The notes beneath the pieces were generated by a model. That model worked only from the letters and a program-made list of their open reading frames with translations. It made no database searches and was not told where the DNA came from. 64,000 bases of DNA from the NCBI GenBank assembly GCA_023515745.1, contig JALECJ010000257.1:1056687-1120686 (forward strand), written 5' to 3'. This document shows, in pieces, positions 52,564-64,000 of the stretch (positions are counted from its first letter, which is position 1; each line of letters opens with the position of its first letter). Made by a program: the position numbers and the translations under genes. The DNA is from Amoeboaphelidium protococcarum. Its lineage: Eukaryota; Aphelidiomycota; Aphelidea.

Positions 52564-54399
52564 TCATTTAATGAGAGTCTTGAGTTACTCCAGAATAGTG
52601 AGTAGCATGTCCTTGTCACAAGGCACAACGTAACACTCTACCCCATCAGAGTTGTCTCCAACAACGACGACATCGTGATCAGTCAACTCTGTCAATAAAT
52701 TCCTGAAAGACGTCGTAGTGCTAGTCAAGAACTTGTCTCTACACTTGTTAAAGTAATTCGGAAATGTCAAGCCAGAATCCGCAAATACAGCAATGTCATC
52801 CAATGCCAATTCCTGTAGCTAATGCTCAACCAGGAGAATCAAAATCTTTTTCGCATTCTCCACCAAACTATCCAGCACGAACATAACTCTACGAAAATCC
52901 ATTTTCTGCTACTGATGAGAACTCTACAAGACGCCATCCATCCCGATGGATATGATTTCCTACTGAGAACTTTTATTGACATTTTGAGCCAGCAAATTCT
53001 CAAAGTCATAATGAGTAAAGGTGGTCAAATCGTGAAATATCAAATTCAGAGCATTGACCTGCTTTTCATCCAGTAATTAGGCAAAATGTAAATGATCCAC
53101 ACTGCACACCAAATGAACAAACTAAGATTAGCAGAGTATCTGGAGACTTTCGTAAAAGCTTTGATTTCTCAGAGAAGGACCATCGAGATGATGAACCACA
53201 AGATACATAGGCTCCTTGAGCACTTCGACTAAAATATGCGAAAGATCAGTGACATTTCCAACAGGATTGATTTTAGGTTTGATGAACTTTAGCGCGCTGA
53301 TAAGAACTTCTCTCAGAGACAATTAAGAACTCAAACCATCCATTTCAATCACCAAACCATTCAACAGAGTTTTAACAAATTCCTTGATTAGATTCGTCTT
53401 ATCACCAAGTCCATAAAACATGAGATTAAAACCATAGTCCAATTCAAACCGCCATTATGTAAACTTATTCCGGTGCTGGTACTCTAAATTCAACTTCAAA
53501 TCATGGTTTTATATCTCCATTTCAGAAAGTAGGGTTGAGATATTCTCCACATTCAGTTGAGGCAGGTCAGCAAGAGTATTATCCGAAGTTTTAGAGGATC
53601 TCATTCGATTCAGAACGTTGAAATATGCTGCATCTTCTTCATCAGACTCTTAATCAGTCTCTATAAATTACACTTGGGACGATGAGCTTTATGACTACTT
53701 TTGCTTCTTTGAAGATGGCTTAGATGGCGTCTATGCCAAAGAGTCAAACTAATCGTACACACCATCATGCGGCAGACTCTCGCGCTTCACAGGACTCTCC
53801 CAGTCATCAGTATCATCACTCAATTCTTCTTCACTTTCGTCGCTCGTCTCCACGTCATCCATACGTCGCTTCATAAATGCATCTATCACACATTGTCTAC
53901 GTATGGCCTTACTTCTGGGGGTTTCCTCAATATTCGCACTGTCTTCACCATTATTATTCAGTGAATGACTTCCAGCGAGACCAAACTTTCTAACAGGAGT
54001 CAGATAGGTGCCGCCTTTACCTGGTGTGAGCACAGTGGACGATTATAATGATTATGCCCGGCCAGGGATTTGTTTCAGCGATGCCGTTCTTCGATGTTGT
54101 GGAGTGAGCGCCTCAGACTCCACAGCTTATGAACGAAGCTAGTATTTTTTAGATGGAGTCTATTCAGTAACATTTGGCTGTTGAATATCTTCAGCCGCTT
54201 AATTATTCAGCTCTTTGGGAGAATCATTTTCTTATTCAGAGTTGGCAGAATTGGATTGTGGAGAGGATCGGAGTCTGACTGAACGACGCCTTGACACTTA
54301 GCTCTTGGTAGGGGTAGCCATGTTGGACTCGCTCTGAATGCTAGCACTTTCAACAAGTCCCTGAGAAGTACTCTGACCCATTGACTATCTTGTTTTCAT
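52564..54399 (-). CDS. ORC2: ORC2 origin recognition complex subunit
   Basis: A 611-aa frame without introns. The first 280 residues are disordered, Ser/Asp/Glu-rich, with several SP/TP sites (possible CDK targets). Then comes the ORC2 core: KFTQWRFELDYGFNLMFYGL, GDKTNLIKEFV, and later a winged-helix end with LLTELTDHDVVVV. ORC2 is a non-catalytic AAA-like subunit of the origin recognition complex in the nucleus. It lies next to ORC6 in the same orientation. Confidence 0.92.
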
Positions 54400-54493
54400 T
54401 CTAAAGTAGCTGATAATGACAATAAACTACAAAGAGTAACCAGAAAAGTTTACGCAAGTCAATGACGAACAAAATGGACAGCGAAACAATTCA

Positions 54494-54499
54494 ACGCGC
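54494..54499. promoter_or_regulatory. ACGCGC core upstream of ORC2
   Basis: ACGCGCGC begins 95 bases upstream of the ORC2 ATG, in the 185-base gap to Sec24 copy 2. Confidence 0.3.
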
Positions 54500-54584
54500 G
54501 CTTTAAATCACATTTACCCAGACCAACGCTACTCTGGAATAAAGATTTGAAATCAACGCAATTCGTCATTTAAAAAGTTTTTAT

Positions 54585-57500
54585 TCACTATTTGTTCACC
54601 TTGTCACGTATATCATTCAAAAATTGAATATAAGTGGATCCAAACTCGGAGCGGTCTTCAATCAGATTGTGCAGGAAGGCAATCTTGTACGGATCAGACA
54701 CGTCTTCCTTCACCACAATCACAGGCGCATAAATGTACTTTCTTAACAACTACTGACTGCGAATACATTGTATAATATTTCTAACACGAACATTCAGTCC
54801 AGTCTGTAGTTCAGGCAGAGCCTACTTTCCAACTTGAAGCTGCTCATACGATGGACGATCAAACAGCTCCTGAATGATATTCTCCGGCACAGCGCGTCCA
54901 ACCCACAAGATCAAAGAATCAAACGTATCCATCAAATACAAACCATGTCTAGCGAATCGCTCAGAAGTCAATGTAACAGGCTGAGGCATTATAATTCCAT
55001 TGATATGGGCAGCATCTTCACCTTCAGCAGGAAGGCCAACAGGAGCAGGCATAGAATGCAACTCGTACAATGATGGATAGATCAGGATTGAAGACAATTC
55101 AGCAGGCAATGTTCTCAAAAATGACATTGCATGTACACGAATATCTGATGGTGTATGAGAGCCGCATCTCAGCGCCTTGTTCTTAATCAAGCCCAAGGTC
55201 ATAAGAGGTATCAACTTGAGATTCTCACACGCAAGCAACTGCGGATTCTGTCCAGCTGAGCTGAATGAAGTTTTATACACTTTTAGCACATCAACGCACT
55301 TGTTAATCAATGCATCTCTAGCATCTTCCAATTTGGCAGTAACGGCTCGCTCTACGGCCATCTTACCCAACAGATTCATCATCGCCATCTAATCAACATT
55401 CTTGAACAGCTCAGCCATATCATTAACCACAGGGAACGATGTAGTAATGATTCGTATTCTCCTCTCACTAAAGTCTGTCGTGTAGAGCAGTGCAGTCTGA
55501 ATGCAAGCAAACTCATAATTAAGATTCTCTTCAATCGTCAACTGGAAACCAAATGAATTATCTGGAGACACAGTAGGCAATGACAGCAGGTCGGACGATC
55601 TCGTAAAGAAATTACCATGGAACGCATCGATCCTTATGCCTTTAGAAGCACGCACTCTCAACACAGCCTCAAGACCCATTGGACGAGACAGAAAGTGCTA
55701 CATCTCAGACGTGAATTTAACAGTGTCCTCCATTCTACTAGAATTGAAGCCAGGATAATAATAAACAGTTCCCGCCGTGTACCTCACAGCACTACTCAGA
55801 GTCACAAGATCCAAGTACTGATTACCAAATAAAAACATATCAACGCTGACTTGAAGACGGGAACATTCCACTGCAAACGTCTTATAAAATGATATGGACT
55901 ACTACAACAAAGTGTTCTCAGCACTAGTGCCCAACATCTTGGGATCTTCACGAGGACTGACTGCACCTGGACCGACTGATGGCATAGCACTCTACAACAT
56001 CACCAACTTTCCACCAATGTTACTGATCATTTTCAACGCAGACTACATACCGGCACCCATAGCATTCTAATTCCCCTGAGGATTTTGGTATAGCTGAGGC
56101 AACTGGTCCAATAGATTGTCAATACTTTCTCTGCACTCACTCAAGTTAACAAGAAGACTCTCCGGCATGGGAGGATCAGCATCATCCAAATCTGACATTA
56201 CCATAATCTGCGGCTCTCCACTCTCAGTATTTAAATTGAAGTAATGGATGTGCGCATCCACAGCCATAAATCCAACCTTTGACCGTCCATCCTCATTGGG
56301 AATAGAATCCAAATTGTTACGAAGACACCTGGTAACTACAGGAAGCATTCCACAAGCCACGGCAGAATAAGAGACATCAATCACAAATATGTAGACAGGA
56401 GGCTATGGTGGTCTAACCATATACTCTTGAGGTGCTACATACTCGATACAAGAGTACTAAACTTCTGGCCTATTGTATCTATTGAACGACTACTGCTAGT
56501 CACCACCACCTTAGTGTCCAGAGTCATAATCAAAGAAGGCTGGCGTATCGTTAATCAGGAAACACACATTACATCTCCAATGACCTGAATCCACATATTA
56601 AATATAAGGATTAATATAGGTACGACATCTTTTACACCTAATAATGCCTGGTGCCTCAAACACAGGCTATCCCGGATCTTGGCGTGAACTCATCCCCATC
56701 ACTGGTACACATTCATTATCGGCCACAGTCTTGAATGGATTGATCACTATTCCAAAAGGCAATTTACTCTTGGACAGCAAATTATAAGACTATGGCGCCA
56801 CATTCAACGTCAATCTTTAGAAATTAGTAGGAGCACTGGCTGGAGGCATTTACTGATGTAGCGAAGGCATTGCAGGCGGGGACGGAATTCTAGACAAAGC
56901 AGATAGATCAGGCATAAGACCAATAAGAGGAATTGCATTCAGAGCCTGATTGTTCTAGGCAGTAAGACTCATGGAATTAAACTGCTAATGCAAAGGCTAT
57001 TACTGCTACTATTACTACTAGTACGGCTACTACAATTATTGTTACTGCATCGGCTGAAACTACTGAGACGATGACAACGAACCAGCAGATTATTATCCTT
57101 CATACTGCGGATACTATTACTACTATTAAGGCGGTCCCTACTAATACTACATCTAAGAACCAGGGGATGCAGGAGACTACGTGTACGCAGACGTTATAGA
57201 GCCAGGATAAAGTCTTCTTCGATTGGAAGCACTTTACTATTACTAGTGTTACTGCAATTAACCACCGCTCCCTGTAAACGAATGCTGACTAGATCCAGCA
57301 GACATTGGAGGAGACGCCTACTAGTATTGTCCATTCTACTAATACTACTGCTGTTACGGAATTGGCCTTTGCTACTGATTGAACGAATGTCCCATATCTT
57401 CAACATCCTGCTACGGTTGTTACTAATACTACTACTGCTGTTAAGATGGTTACTAATATTGTCCATTGGGAGCAGAAGCAAACTATTATGAGCCATTATT

Positions 57501-57660
57501 ACTACTACACACATACAAGTTGAAAGATCACAAAAGTAATTAACATTTAGAACTCTAAAACCACACACATATACATATCTAACCTTTAATACTGCTAGGA
57601 ACCAGGTTACGAAAAAGGCTATTATGCCTACTACTAATATTAGGGATAAACTCTCTTCAT
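54585..57660 (-). CDS. SEC24: Sec24 COPII cargo adaptor, copy 2 (one intron)
   Basis: Exons 57660-57584 and 57504-54585 flank a 79-nt intron (57505-57583; GTTAGA...GTGTAG) and give 998 aa. The N-terminal 290 residues are Gln-rich (runs of TAG/TAA/CAG). The core starts [10 protein letters not shown]; the zinc site RCKRC...CNVC follows near residues 350-375, then the trunk [14 protein letters not shown], and a gelsolin domain at the end ([16 protein letters not shown]). It is more like yeast Sec24 and animal Sec24A/B than copy 1. The two copies differ by many substitutions, so an old duplication. Confidence 0.95.
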
Positions 57661-58330
57661 CTCCAAAGTCAATCTTTGCCTCGCTAACTCACACTTGAAC
57701 TACTTGTTCTTACTAGTACAATTGTCGCCAGTTGATTTAAAGAGAAGAAAGGCCTAAGGAGAGAACGAAAGAAATGAATAAGAACGAACGGTAAGAACTG
57801 ACGACGATCGCTCGCTCCCAAAGTAATTCCAGAGTTGATTTGCGAGTTGACGTTTGAGCGGGAAAGAGTGCGTGTGTAACAATTAGGAAAAATCGGCTTT
57901 ACGTTTACACATTGCTAGAATTTCCTGATAAGAATACTTTTGGAAATGTTTGGTTGAACCGTTTCAGATTTGAAAATGTTCAAGTACAATTTATCCAAGT
58001 AATCATCTGACCAGCCATACTGATGTGGACGCGATCAAATCTTCAACTAAAACAACCAACGATAGTACAATCTATTATATATTTATTATAAGTGTACAGT
58101 GATAATCACATTATATAAAATTTTTATTCTCTACTTTTGTATATACTTTAAGAACATAACACAATATCAATCAGATTAGGAATCAAAATCTACCAGTGCA
58201 GATACTCGTTCAATGCTAGCTTTGAAAGGATCAATGCCCATCGACCAGAAGGTTTACATTCTCTAATTAGCCAATCTACTCTACTCTCTTATAAGTCTAT
58301 TTATGCGTTTCTCTTCCACTGATTATAATT
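57661..58330. other. Intergenic region, no gene seen
   Basis: About 670 bases upstream of the second Sec24. No ACGCGT and no frame with family resemblance. Confidence 0.35.
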
Positions 58331-58561
58331 ATGATGAAGCTGTCTATTGTTGTACTTGTTGTTGTTCTTGTTGTTGTTGTTACTATTACTATTATTACTC
58401 AGCGTTCCCTTGGTCATTTGATATAGAATGGGTAGCACTTGACGGCTGAGTATCGCTTTAATCTGTCACAGTAGTCGGTGGATAAAATTAGTCTCTTTAT
58501 CGAGCAATTTTCTATTATGTAAAGGATATCATTGGAGGCACTTTACCCGGATCGGCCATGA
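58331..58561 (+). CDS. Small single-pass membrane protein, with open frame past its TGA
   Basis: From ATG 58331 a 76-residue frame starts with a long hydrophobic Val-rich segment (KLSIVVLVVVLVVVVTITII, residues 3-22) and continues as a soluble, Gln-containing tail. TGA at 58559-58561 ends it. The same frame then stays open for another 55 codons to TGA 58727-58729, and this part (FIDELDALFNLVLEKNEKND) also looks protein-like. An intron from GTAAAG at about 58519 to TTTTAG at about 58602 would skip the TGA but changes frame. Function unknown. Confidence 0.4.
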
Positions 58562-58894
58562 TTTATTGATGAACTGGATGCTTTATTTAATTTGGTTTTA
58601 GAAAAGAATGAGAAGAATGACGCGGGGTGCTTCTTCCACTCTTTTACTCATGTCCATAGGGAGAACTCACTTATAGCGTTAAATTTTGTTATAATAGCGA
58701 TTTTAGATTCACATATATTCACATACTGAGTCACTCACTTGATTGATTGATTAACAACTAGACCGGCGAGTCTCCGAAAGTATTTAATGAAACGATTCAG
58801 ATAAGATTAAGCCGCGTAAGATTTAAAACAGAGTAGGCGTTAACAATAAATTTCACAATCTACTACTACTACTACTAAAAAGATACCTAAATGG

Positions 58895-59521
58895 ATGAAG
58901 GTGTATGAAAAGTATAGCTCTGCATCTTAATAATAAAAGTCGTAGAGCGATAGATTTAATGATGATTACTCGTCGGTTCAACTCAATAATGATCAATAGG
59001 GCTAACTTCACAGTAAAAATGCTAATGAGAAATCCAAGAGAGGTGGTGGTGGATTCAAGAGGATAGAGCGCGATTATGAGTATGAACAGGAATTGGAAGG
59101 TGCCACTATTGTACAGCTTCCCGAATCTTAGTAATCCGAATAGCTGACGTCTTAAAGCGACTTACCACCACTACCGGACGTCATAGAGTAGAGTAATTCC
59201 AGAGATAACTAATAGCAATCCTCCTCCTCTAAATACATTGCGTCGTAGAAGAGACAGACGCGCGATATTGCTCGAAATAGTAAAGATAATGAATTGGAAA
59301 TCTTGACAGTGGACACTAGTGGGAGGACGAAACGCGTCTACAAAGGTGGTGAATATCAGTCCAATCGCTTCGACATCACACCGGGATGGAGATGGGATGG
59401 TGTTGACAGATCTAACGGGTTTGAGGCAAAATGGCTATCGGAGCACAATGAGAAAGTTCTACTATAGTCTCTCAAGCGATCTGGAGCTTATCAAGAGAGT
59501 CAAGAAGATTGGTATCTCTGA
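58895..59521 (+). CDS. BUD13: BUD13-like RES complex splicing factor
   Basis: A 208-aa frame with the diagnostic C-terminus: [37 protein letters not shown] near residues 150-180. The N-terminus ([11 protein letters not shown]) fits the usual short start YL.KYL-type block, and the middle is charged and disordered. BUD13 belongs to the RES complex (with Snu17 and Pml1) that helps pre-mRNA splicing and nuclear retention. An upstream exon cannot be excluded. It is shorter than human BUD13 and close to yeast length. Confidence 0.9.
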
Positions 59522-59606
59522 ATAATAGATAGACTCTTTACCCGTAATCATAAAATACGTATAAATACAATTGTTAAATTAAGTGGTTATTTATTAGCTT
59601 GATAAT

Positions 59607-61832
59607 TCACATTTCCACTTTACCACTTCGACTACTTACATGGCTATTATTACTACTATTTTACATTAATGGCGGTGGCGCAGTGTTGGACTATGAGACA
59701 CCAATCGTCATTCTCCTCTTGACAGCCTTGATTCTATTAGTGAGCCTGCTACCAGCTGATGGAGGTACCTACTGAGGCTATACACTATTTCCATGGCCAG
59801 AATTTGCAGTTTTATTAATACTTTTACTACTCCCTCCACTATTTGTCATCTAGAATGGCTCATTATCAGACATATTGAGCAGGAACAGCTCCAACCACTT
59901 GACCCATAAGACATATTCAACTTCATGTACCAAGAACTCATAATTTACAAACTTTAGAAACTCCATCTCCATAACATTCAGCTTGCGCAGCTCAATACCG
60001 GTCACTTCACTCCATGCCTTGTTAGAGTACGAGTGATCATCCAGATATTTATTACCCAGTAAAAGTGCAATAGTGAACAACCGGTACTCAAGCCTAGGAT
60101 CTCTTCTGTACTAAGCCTTAAATTGATTTTGTTATTACTATTACTGCTTTTAATGAAATTATTAAGCAGATTGCTTCTAATAAACTCCAGGACTGGCAGG
60201 TGTTGGAGGAGCGTGTGCAACATTAACCTTCTTCACCGGAGTACAGCCATTCATCTGAAGGTTAACACCAGTTGAAGTAGAGTTATTAGAATGACGCACG
60301 TAACCACCAGCATTGTTATCCATGCACATATTATCATTACCACTGTCACCACTCTGAGCACAGTTATTCTCTTAAAACGTGCCCTGGACGAACATGGACT
60401 CCACTTTGGGTCTTAGACGATGTAGGTAAAACAAGGCAAGTATAGCGGTAGAGCAAGAGATCTACATCGTCTCCAGCAAGTGACGCGTATAACTGATAAA
60501 GTTGCCATCGATCTAGTTGAAGGAGGTTGCTTGTGACTCTTACAACTCCCTGGGCACAACTTTCATGTTCCAAACGTCATTCTTAAGTAGATCGAACCCG
60601 TGCACATTATCCAAGTATTGATTGTACAGATCCGAGTACGAGCCAGTGCCCTGCCAAAAGATCAAATACACCATCTTGGACACAAATACAGCCAACCGTT
60701 CACTATACGGATCGCCAGAGATAAATGAGTCTCTCTTGCCAGCAGACAATCTGCTCAGAGCCTGTTTGAAGTTAACTTTACTCTTCAAAAGATGACAAGC
60801 ATCGCCCTAATGTAAGTTCAGATTGGAGCACTCTTCCGCTATAGTTGACAGCGGAGTCTAACACACGCCACCAGTAACGTACGGTTACTGTTATTACTGA
60901 TGATGATTCAACTGCTTCTTCTAAGCATTATGAGGAACGAAAGCCTGAGACTGCTCATATCCACCATACGCAGAACCAAGTTAAGAAGGCAATTGAGCAT
61001 GACTATTAGCCAAACTTTTCAAGGCAACATTATTATAAAATTACTACTACTACTGCTAAGCCATAGTCTGAGACATGAAAGGATGCTATTGCTATTGTTA
61101 AACCTGATGTTGGTACCGCCCGGCATTATCAGATTCATTAGATGGCGTGAAAAACTATGATCCACGAGCATGTTCTTGACTAATAGCCACCTAAGGATAA
61201 ACATTAGACATTGGAGGTGGAACGACGCCTTGGGTAGCCAGTACAGCAGCAGGTGGTTATTATTATGAGGGCAGTGAGTATGAACGTCCGCGATTACTTC
61301 TCAGGTAATACGCGCGAGACATCTATGGTCTAGTGGCTAACATTGGCTAAACTTGCGGTTACTATAATTAAGTGGCGACGTTATGTTAATAGAACGGCTG
61401 TTATTACTATGGTTTCTACAATTGCATGTGAGGCTGAGAGTAGGGATCATAATGCTACTATAGCTAAAACTCGTCAGCACCACGTCCAAACTGAGGATGC
61501 AACTGATTGTATTAACCATATTCTTGCGCGGCAATGTGATGCGGTGGTGGAATATTTGTAACAGTAGTCTAATGCAGAACGGATTTAAAGTGGAACTCTT
61601 GCTCCTTCAACGTCCCAAAGGTCAGTCCATTAATTTACTCAGCCGATTAATAGTTGAATGGACGACCGTTCTCATCAGTGCCCGCATAACTAGCATTAGC
61701 TGCAGATCCGGTATTGCTTCGCCCACCAAGTTTCTATAGCCTAAGGTACTACGATTTGTGTTATTGGGATGGAGCATCAGTATTCAGTTATTATTACTGC
61801 TGCGATGCACCGAGATCAGACATGTCCAGCAT
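59607..61832 (-). CDS. Clg1/PCL-type cyclin with long Gln-rich N-terminus
   Basis: A 741-aa frame. The first 360 residues are Gln/Asn/Pro-rich (many TAG/TAA). Then comes a basic helix KSKVNFKQALSRLSAGKRDS, and a cyclin fold split by a Ser/Asn insert: ISCSTAILALFYLHRLRPK, and further RLFTIALLLGNKYLDDHSY with SNKAWSEVTGIELRKLNVME. This is the Pho80/PCL pattern; fungal Clg1 has the same Gln-rich head. Likely a partner of a Pho85/CDK5-like kinase. Start: first ATG after an upstream TGA; another ATG three codons in is equally possible. Confidence 0.85.
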
Positions 61833-62327
61833 TGAGTACGATGAGGATGATAAAGACTTGCAAATCTTCTTCGACAACCAGCGAAGGTATTCTAGAGTAT
61901 AAAGCTAGCTAGTATTATGTACTACTACCAGATGAAGTCAAAATATGCGATGAGAAAGTGGACGTCCAGATGTGCAGATTCGACAGAGCAATGGTGATTC
62001 GAAAGGGAAGGCGCCACACACAGCAAGAATGGGCTTTTAGTATGGGGCGATCGTGAAGCGGGCCGTGTGTCAAGCAATTTCCTCTTCCAGCGAGCAATTA
62101 CTCTGGTGATCGCCACTTGAGATTTCGCCTCCTCCTCTCCCCATTCTCGCCCCCCGACACGGAGCACCCATTTCCGCGCGCGTCTTTCACTATTTGCGTT
62201 GTATCCATCGTCTGTGAGAGGCTTTCTTTCTTGTTTCAGCACTTTGTGTTTTTTGAAAAGTCAAACTTAAGCTGATACGTTGCGAGTCAAAGTTAACTTT
62301 ATATTCTATAGAATAGAACATTATATT
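61833..62327. promoter_or_regulatory. Divergent region between the cyclin and Spp1-like genes
   Basis: About 500 bases with a GCGCGCGTC element near 62177, about 150 bases before the Spp1-like start. No gene was recognised. Confidence 0.4.
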
Positions 62328-63449
62328 ATGAACATTCGTGATCTTATTGATTCTCCAAAGACTAATAAGACTTCACCAGTAAAATCTTAGATTTAAGAAG
62401 GTGGTGAAAATTCTTACCCAACGTATTGTGTCTGTGGCTCGTCGTCTACTGATGAATTTATGATTGCCTGTGATAATTGCAATCTTTGGTGTCATGGTTA
62501 GTGTGTTGGCATAACTGATTTTGATAGCGAGAGGCTGGTAAGGTGGTTCTGTCCGCGATGCTTAGGCAATGGATATAGTGGACTTTAAACTGTTATTAAG
62601 CCATTGTGCGCCTATATTCGATGTAATGGAAACTCTTATTTTAGTCAGTAGAATCTATTAAAGTCCTCGAGACGCGTCGTCCGCAAAGGAAGTAAGTATT
62701 GCAGTGATGAGTGCGGAAATGGGAACGCGAATCAGCTAATATTAAAAGCGTTACGAAAGTAATCTGCTGCACCTGGAGCTTCATTAAATGGTCATAGAGG
62801 ATAGTAGTGGTATCAAACTGATAATTAAATTCATAAAGAGTCATAGCTGTTGAAGATTTATCAAGATGATTTGGATTAGAAGCGTGTATAGCTGAATAGC
62901 ATTGTGAATATCGTTAAACTGGCAAATGATTTATCCACTAAATTATAGAGCCTCGATAATAAATCTGATCACCACATGGAGCTGATATGCGGTTATAAGC
63001 TTGATATACTTATGAAGGATTCTTCTGTTTTGGAATTAAATATGGAAACTGACAACATTACCAGCAGTGATGAGCTGTTGAGTACAATAAGATAGATAGG
63101 AATATGTTTGCAAGTAAGAAATAAATGCGCCCTTCACAATGTCAGTGGATTCTAAAAGTCTAATATATCAACTTCTGAGCTCGATGATATTCCTATTCCC
63201 AGTTGGGCTCATCTTATGTATAGTACGGTTGATTTCTAAAGGGATTAGTTGGAGATTGCAGTGGCCCAAACGACAAATAGGATAAACAGGCTTAAAAGAG
63301 ACCAAGAAATTTATGAGCATTCTGCAGTAAAGTTGAAGTTAGATTATGGCATCTCAGTCAATATTGAGAGCTAGTTCGCCACTCCTGACGCGTCTGAAAT
63401 TGAGGACGCGCTCTCTCCGACCTGTTTCAACGTTAGTATTACTAGCTGA
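62328..63449 (+). CDS. SPP1: Spp1/CFP1 (CXXC1)-like PHD protein of the Set1/COMPASS complex
   Basis: A 373-aa frame with a PHD finger near residues 35-85: CVCGSSSTDEFMIACDNCN, WCHGQCVGI and WFCPRC. After it, CxxxxRCNG...KYCSDECG matches the second zinc motif found in Spp1/CFP1, followed by helical C-terminal region. Spp1 reads H3K4me3 and links Set1 methyltransferase to chromatin. No CXXC DNA-binding domain is present, as in fungi. Confidence 0.85.
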
Positions 63450-63516
63450 TGATCAAAGTACATGAAAAGATTTTGAATTTTATACAGTATTAATAAATCT
63501 ATTCAACTCAAATAAT

Positions 63517-64000
63517 TCAAAGAATCATGCACATCATGTAAATACCAGCGATTATCATTGCAATCGCGCTGTACTCAATGCTTGAGTGAGCAGAGTTTAC
63601 ATTAATAAATGTCTTGGACTGGAACACTCTGATCGGACTACTGACACGATCACGGATCAAAGGCTTCTTCTCCATCGTGCTGATCTTGAAAATGTAGACA
63701 CCCTCAGCAGCGTTAGTTGGAACTTACCAGTCAGCATAGTTTTCATTAGAACCATTGGCGATGATGGCAGTGAATTTAGTCACATCAGGCCAGATACCAA
63801 CACGATACTCCAACGAGATGATCTCTGGATTTCCGAGGTTAGTTGGCTAAGTGCGCCACTTGATACGGTACATCTCACCAGCTCTAACTAGCGGCACCTT
63901 AGACAGAAGAGATACGGAAGGTGGATTCTCAAAGATAAAGTCACCAATACCAGTAGCCTTAGGATCCGAAGTCTTGGATGGCTCCTCGTTTTTCTTAAAC
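63517..64000 (-). CDS. Kre9/Knh1-like surface protein with C-terminal anchor (5' partial)
   Basis: Reading leftwards from 63999, the frame gives 160 residues up to TGA 63517-63519; its start lies beyond the window. The visible part is a beta-sandwich with GEMYRIKWRT, WPDVTKFTAIIANGS, ADWQVPTNAAEGVYIFKIST and VSSPIRVFQ, the pattern of the Kre9/Knh1 family. It ends in a hydrophobic segment (IAMIIAGIYMMCMIL), which suits a GPI signal or a tail anchor. In yeast, Kre9/Knh1 act in cell-wall beta-1,6-glucan synthesis. Family assignment moderate. Confidence 0.65.

Overview
This window is nuclear DNA from a eukaryote that reads TAA and TAG as glutamine and uses only TGA as stop. With the standard code almost every gene looks broken. 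With TAA/TAG = Gln, about 30 conserved proteins read through as full-length frames, most without introns, and nearly all the Gln codons that result fall where glutamine is plausible or conserved (for example the CDC48 stretch ELQETVQYP, and Sec61-gamma KVAQAVAIGF). Genes are dense, lie on both strands, and carry few short introns (43-80 nt) with GTA/GTT donors and TAG acceptors, often preceded by a TG repeat.

The gene set looks like a relative of the fungi that kept older eukaryotic traits. Fungal-like items are a single-finger GATA factor, a Clg1/PCL-type cyclin with a Gln-rich N-terminus, a KIN1/MARK kinase with a KA1 tail, Spp1/CFP1, Rad30, and a Kre9/Knh1-like surface protein. Against a typical yeast stand DZIP1 (basal body/cilium), a perilipin-like protein and a transmembrane receptor-like kinase. 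COQ3 and mL46 imply a respiring mitochondrion, which argues against oxymonads. From memory, Amoeboaphelidium (aphelids) is a candidate with this code, but I cannot verify that here; a ciliate or a green alga fits the gene set less well.

Layout. 1-7 kb: UTP15, DZIP1, COQ3, oxysterol-binding protein, Sec61-gamma. 7.8-9 kb: a decayed Ty1/copia fragment. 9.5-15 kb: perilipin-like protein, mL46 and tRNase Z (divergent pair). 15-26.9 kb: CDC48, beta-adaptin, an F-box-like protein, DNA polymerase eta, GATA factor. 27-34 kb: Sec24 copy 1 and a 1,099-aa receptor kinase. 34.7-41 kb: two paralogous secreted proteins, MAK11, a small secreted protein, a type II glycosyltransferase. 41.1-47.1 kb: a gene-poor stretch with a fold-back element and an apparently intact Fanzor (eukaryotic TnpB-like nuclease). 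47-64 kb: PCNA with an unusual charged insertion, KIN1/MARK kinase, ORC6, ORC2, Sec24 copy 2, a small membrane ORF, BUD13, Clg1-like cyclin, Spp1/CFP1-like PHD protein, and a partial Kre9-like protein.

Functional threads are membrane traffic (two Sec24s, beta-adaptin, Sec61-gamma, oxysterol-binding protein, CDC48), S-phase (PCNA, ORC2, ORC6, pol eta, several with ACGCG-type motifs upstream), and ribosome biogenesis (UTP15, MAK11). I recognised no tRNA, rRNA, CRISPR array or complete LTR element. The Fanzor locus is the most interesting item. All family calls come from motif recognition by eye, without database searches.
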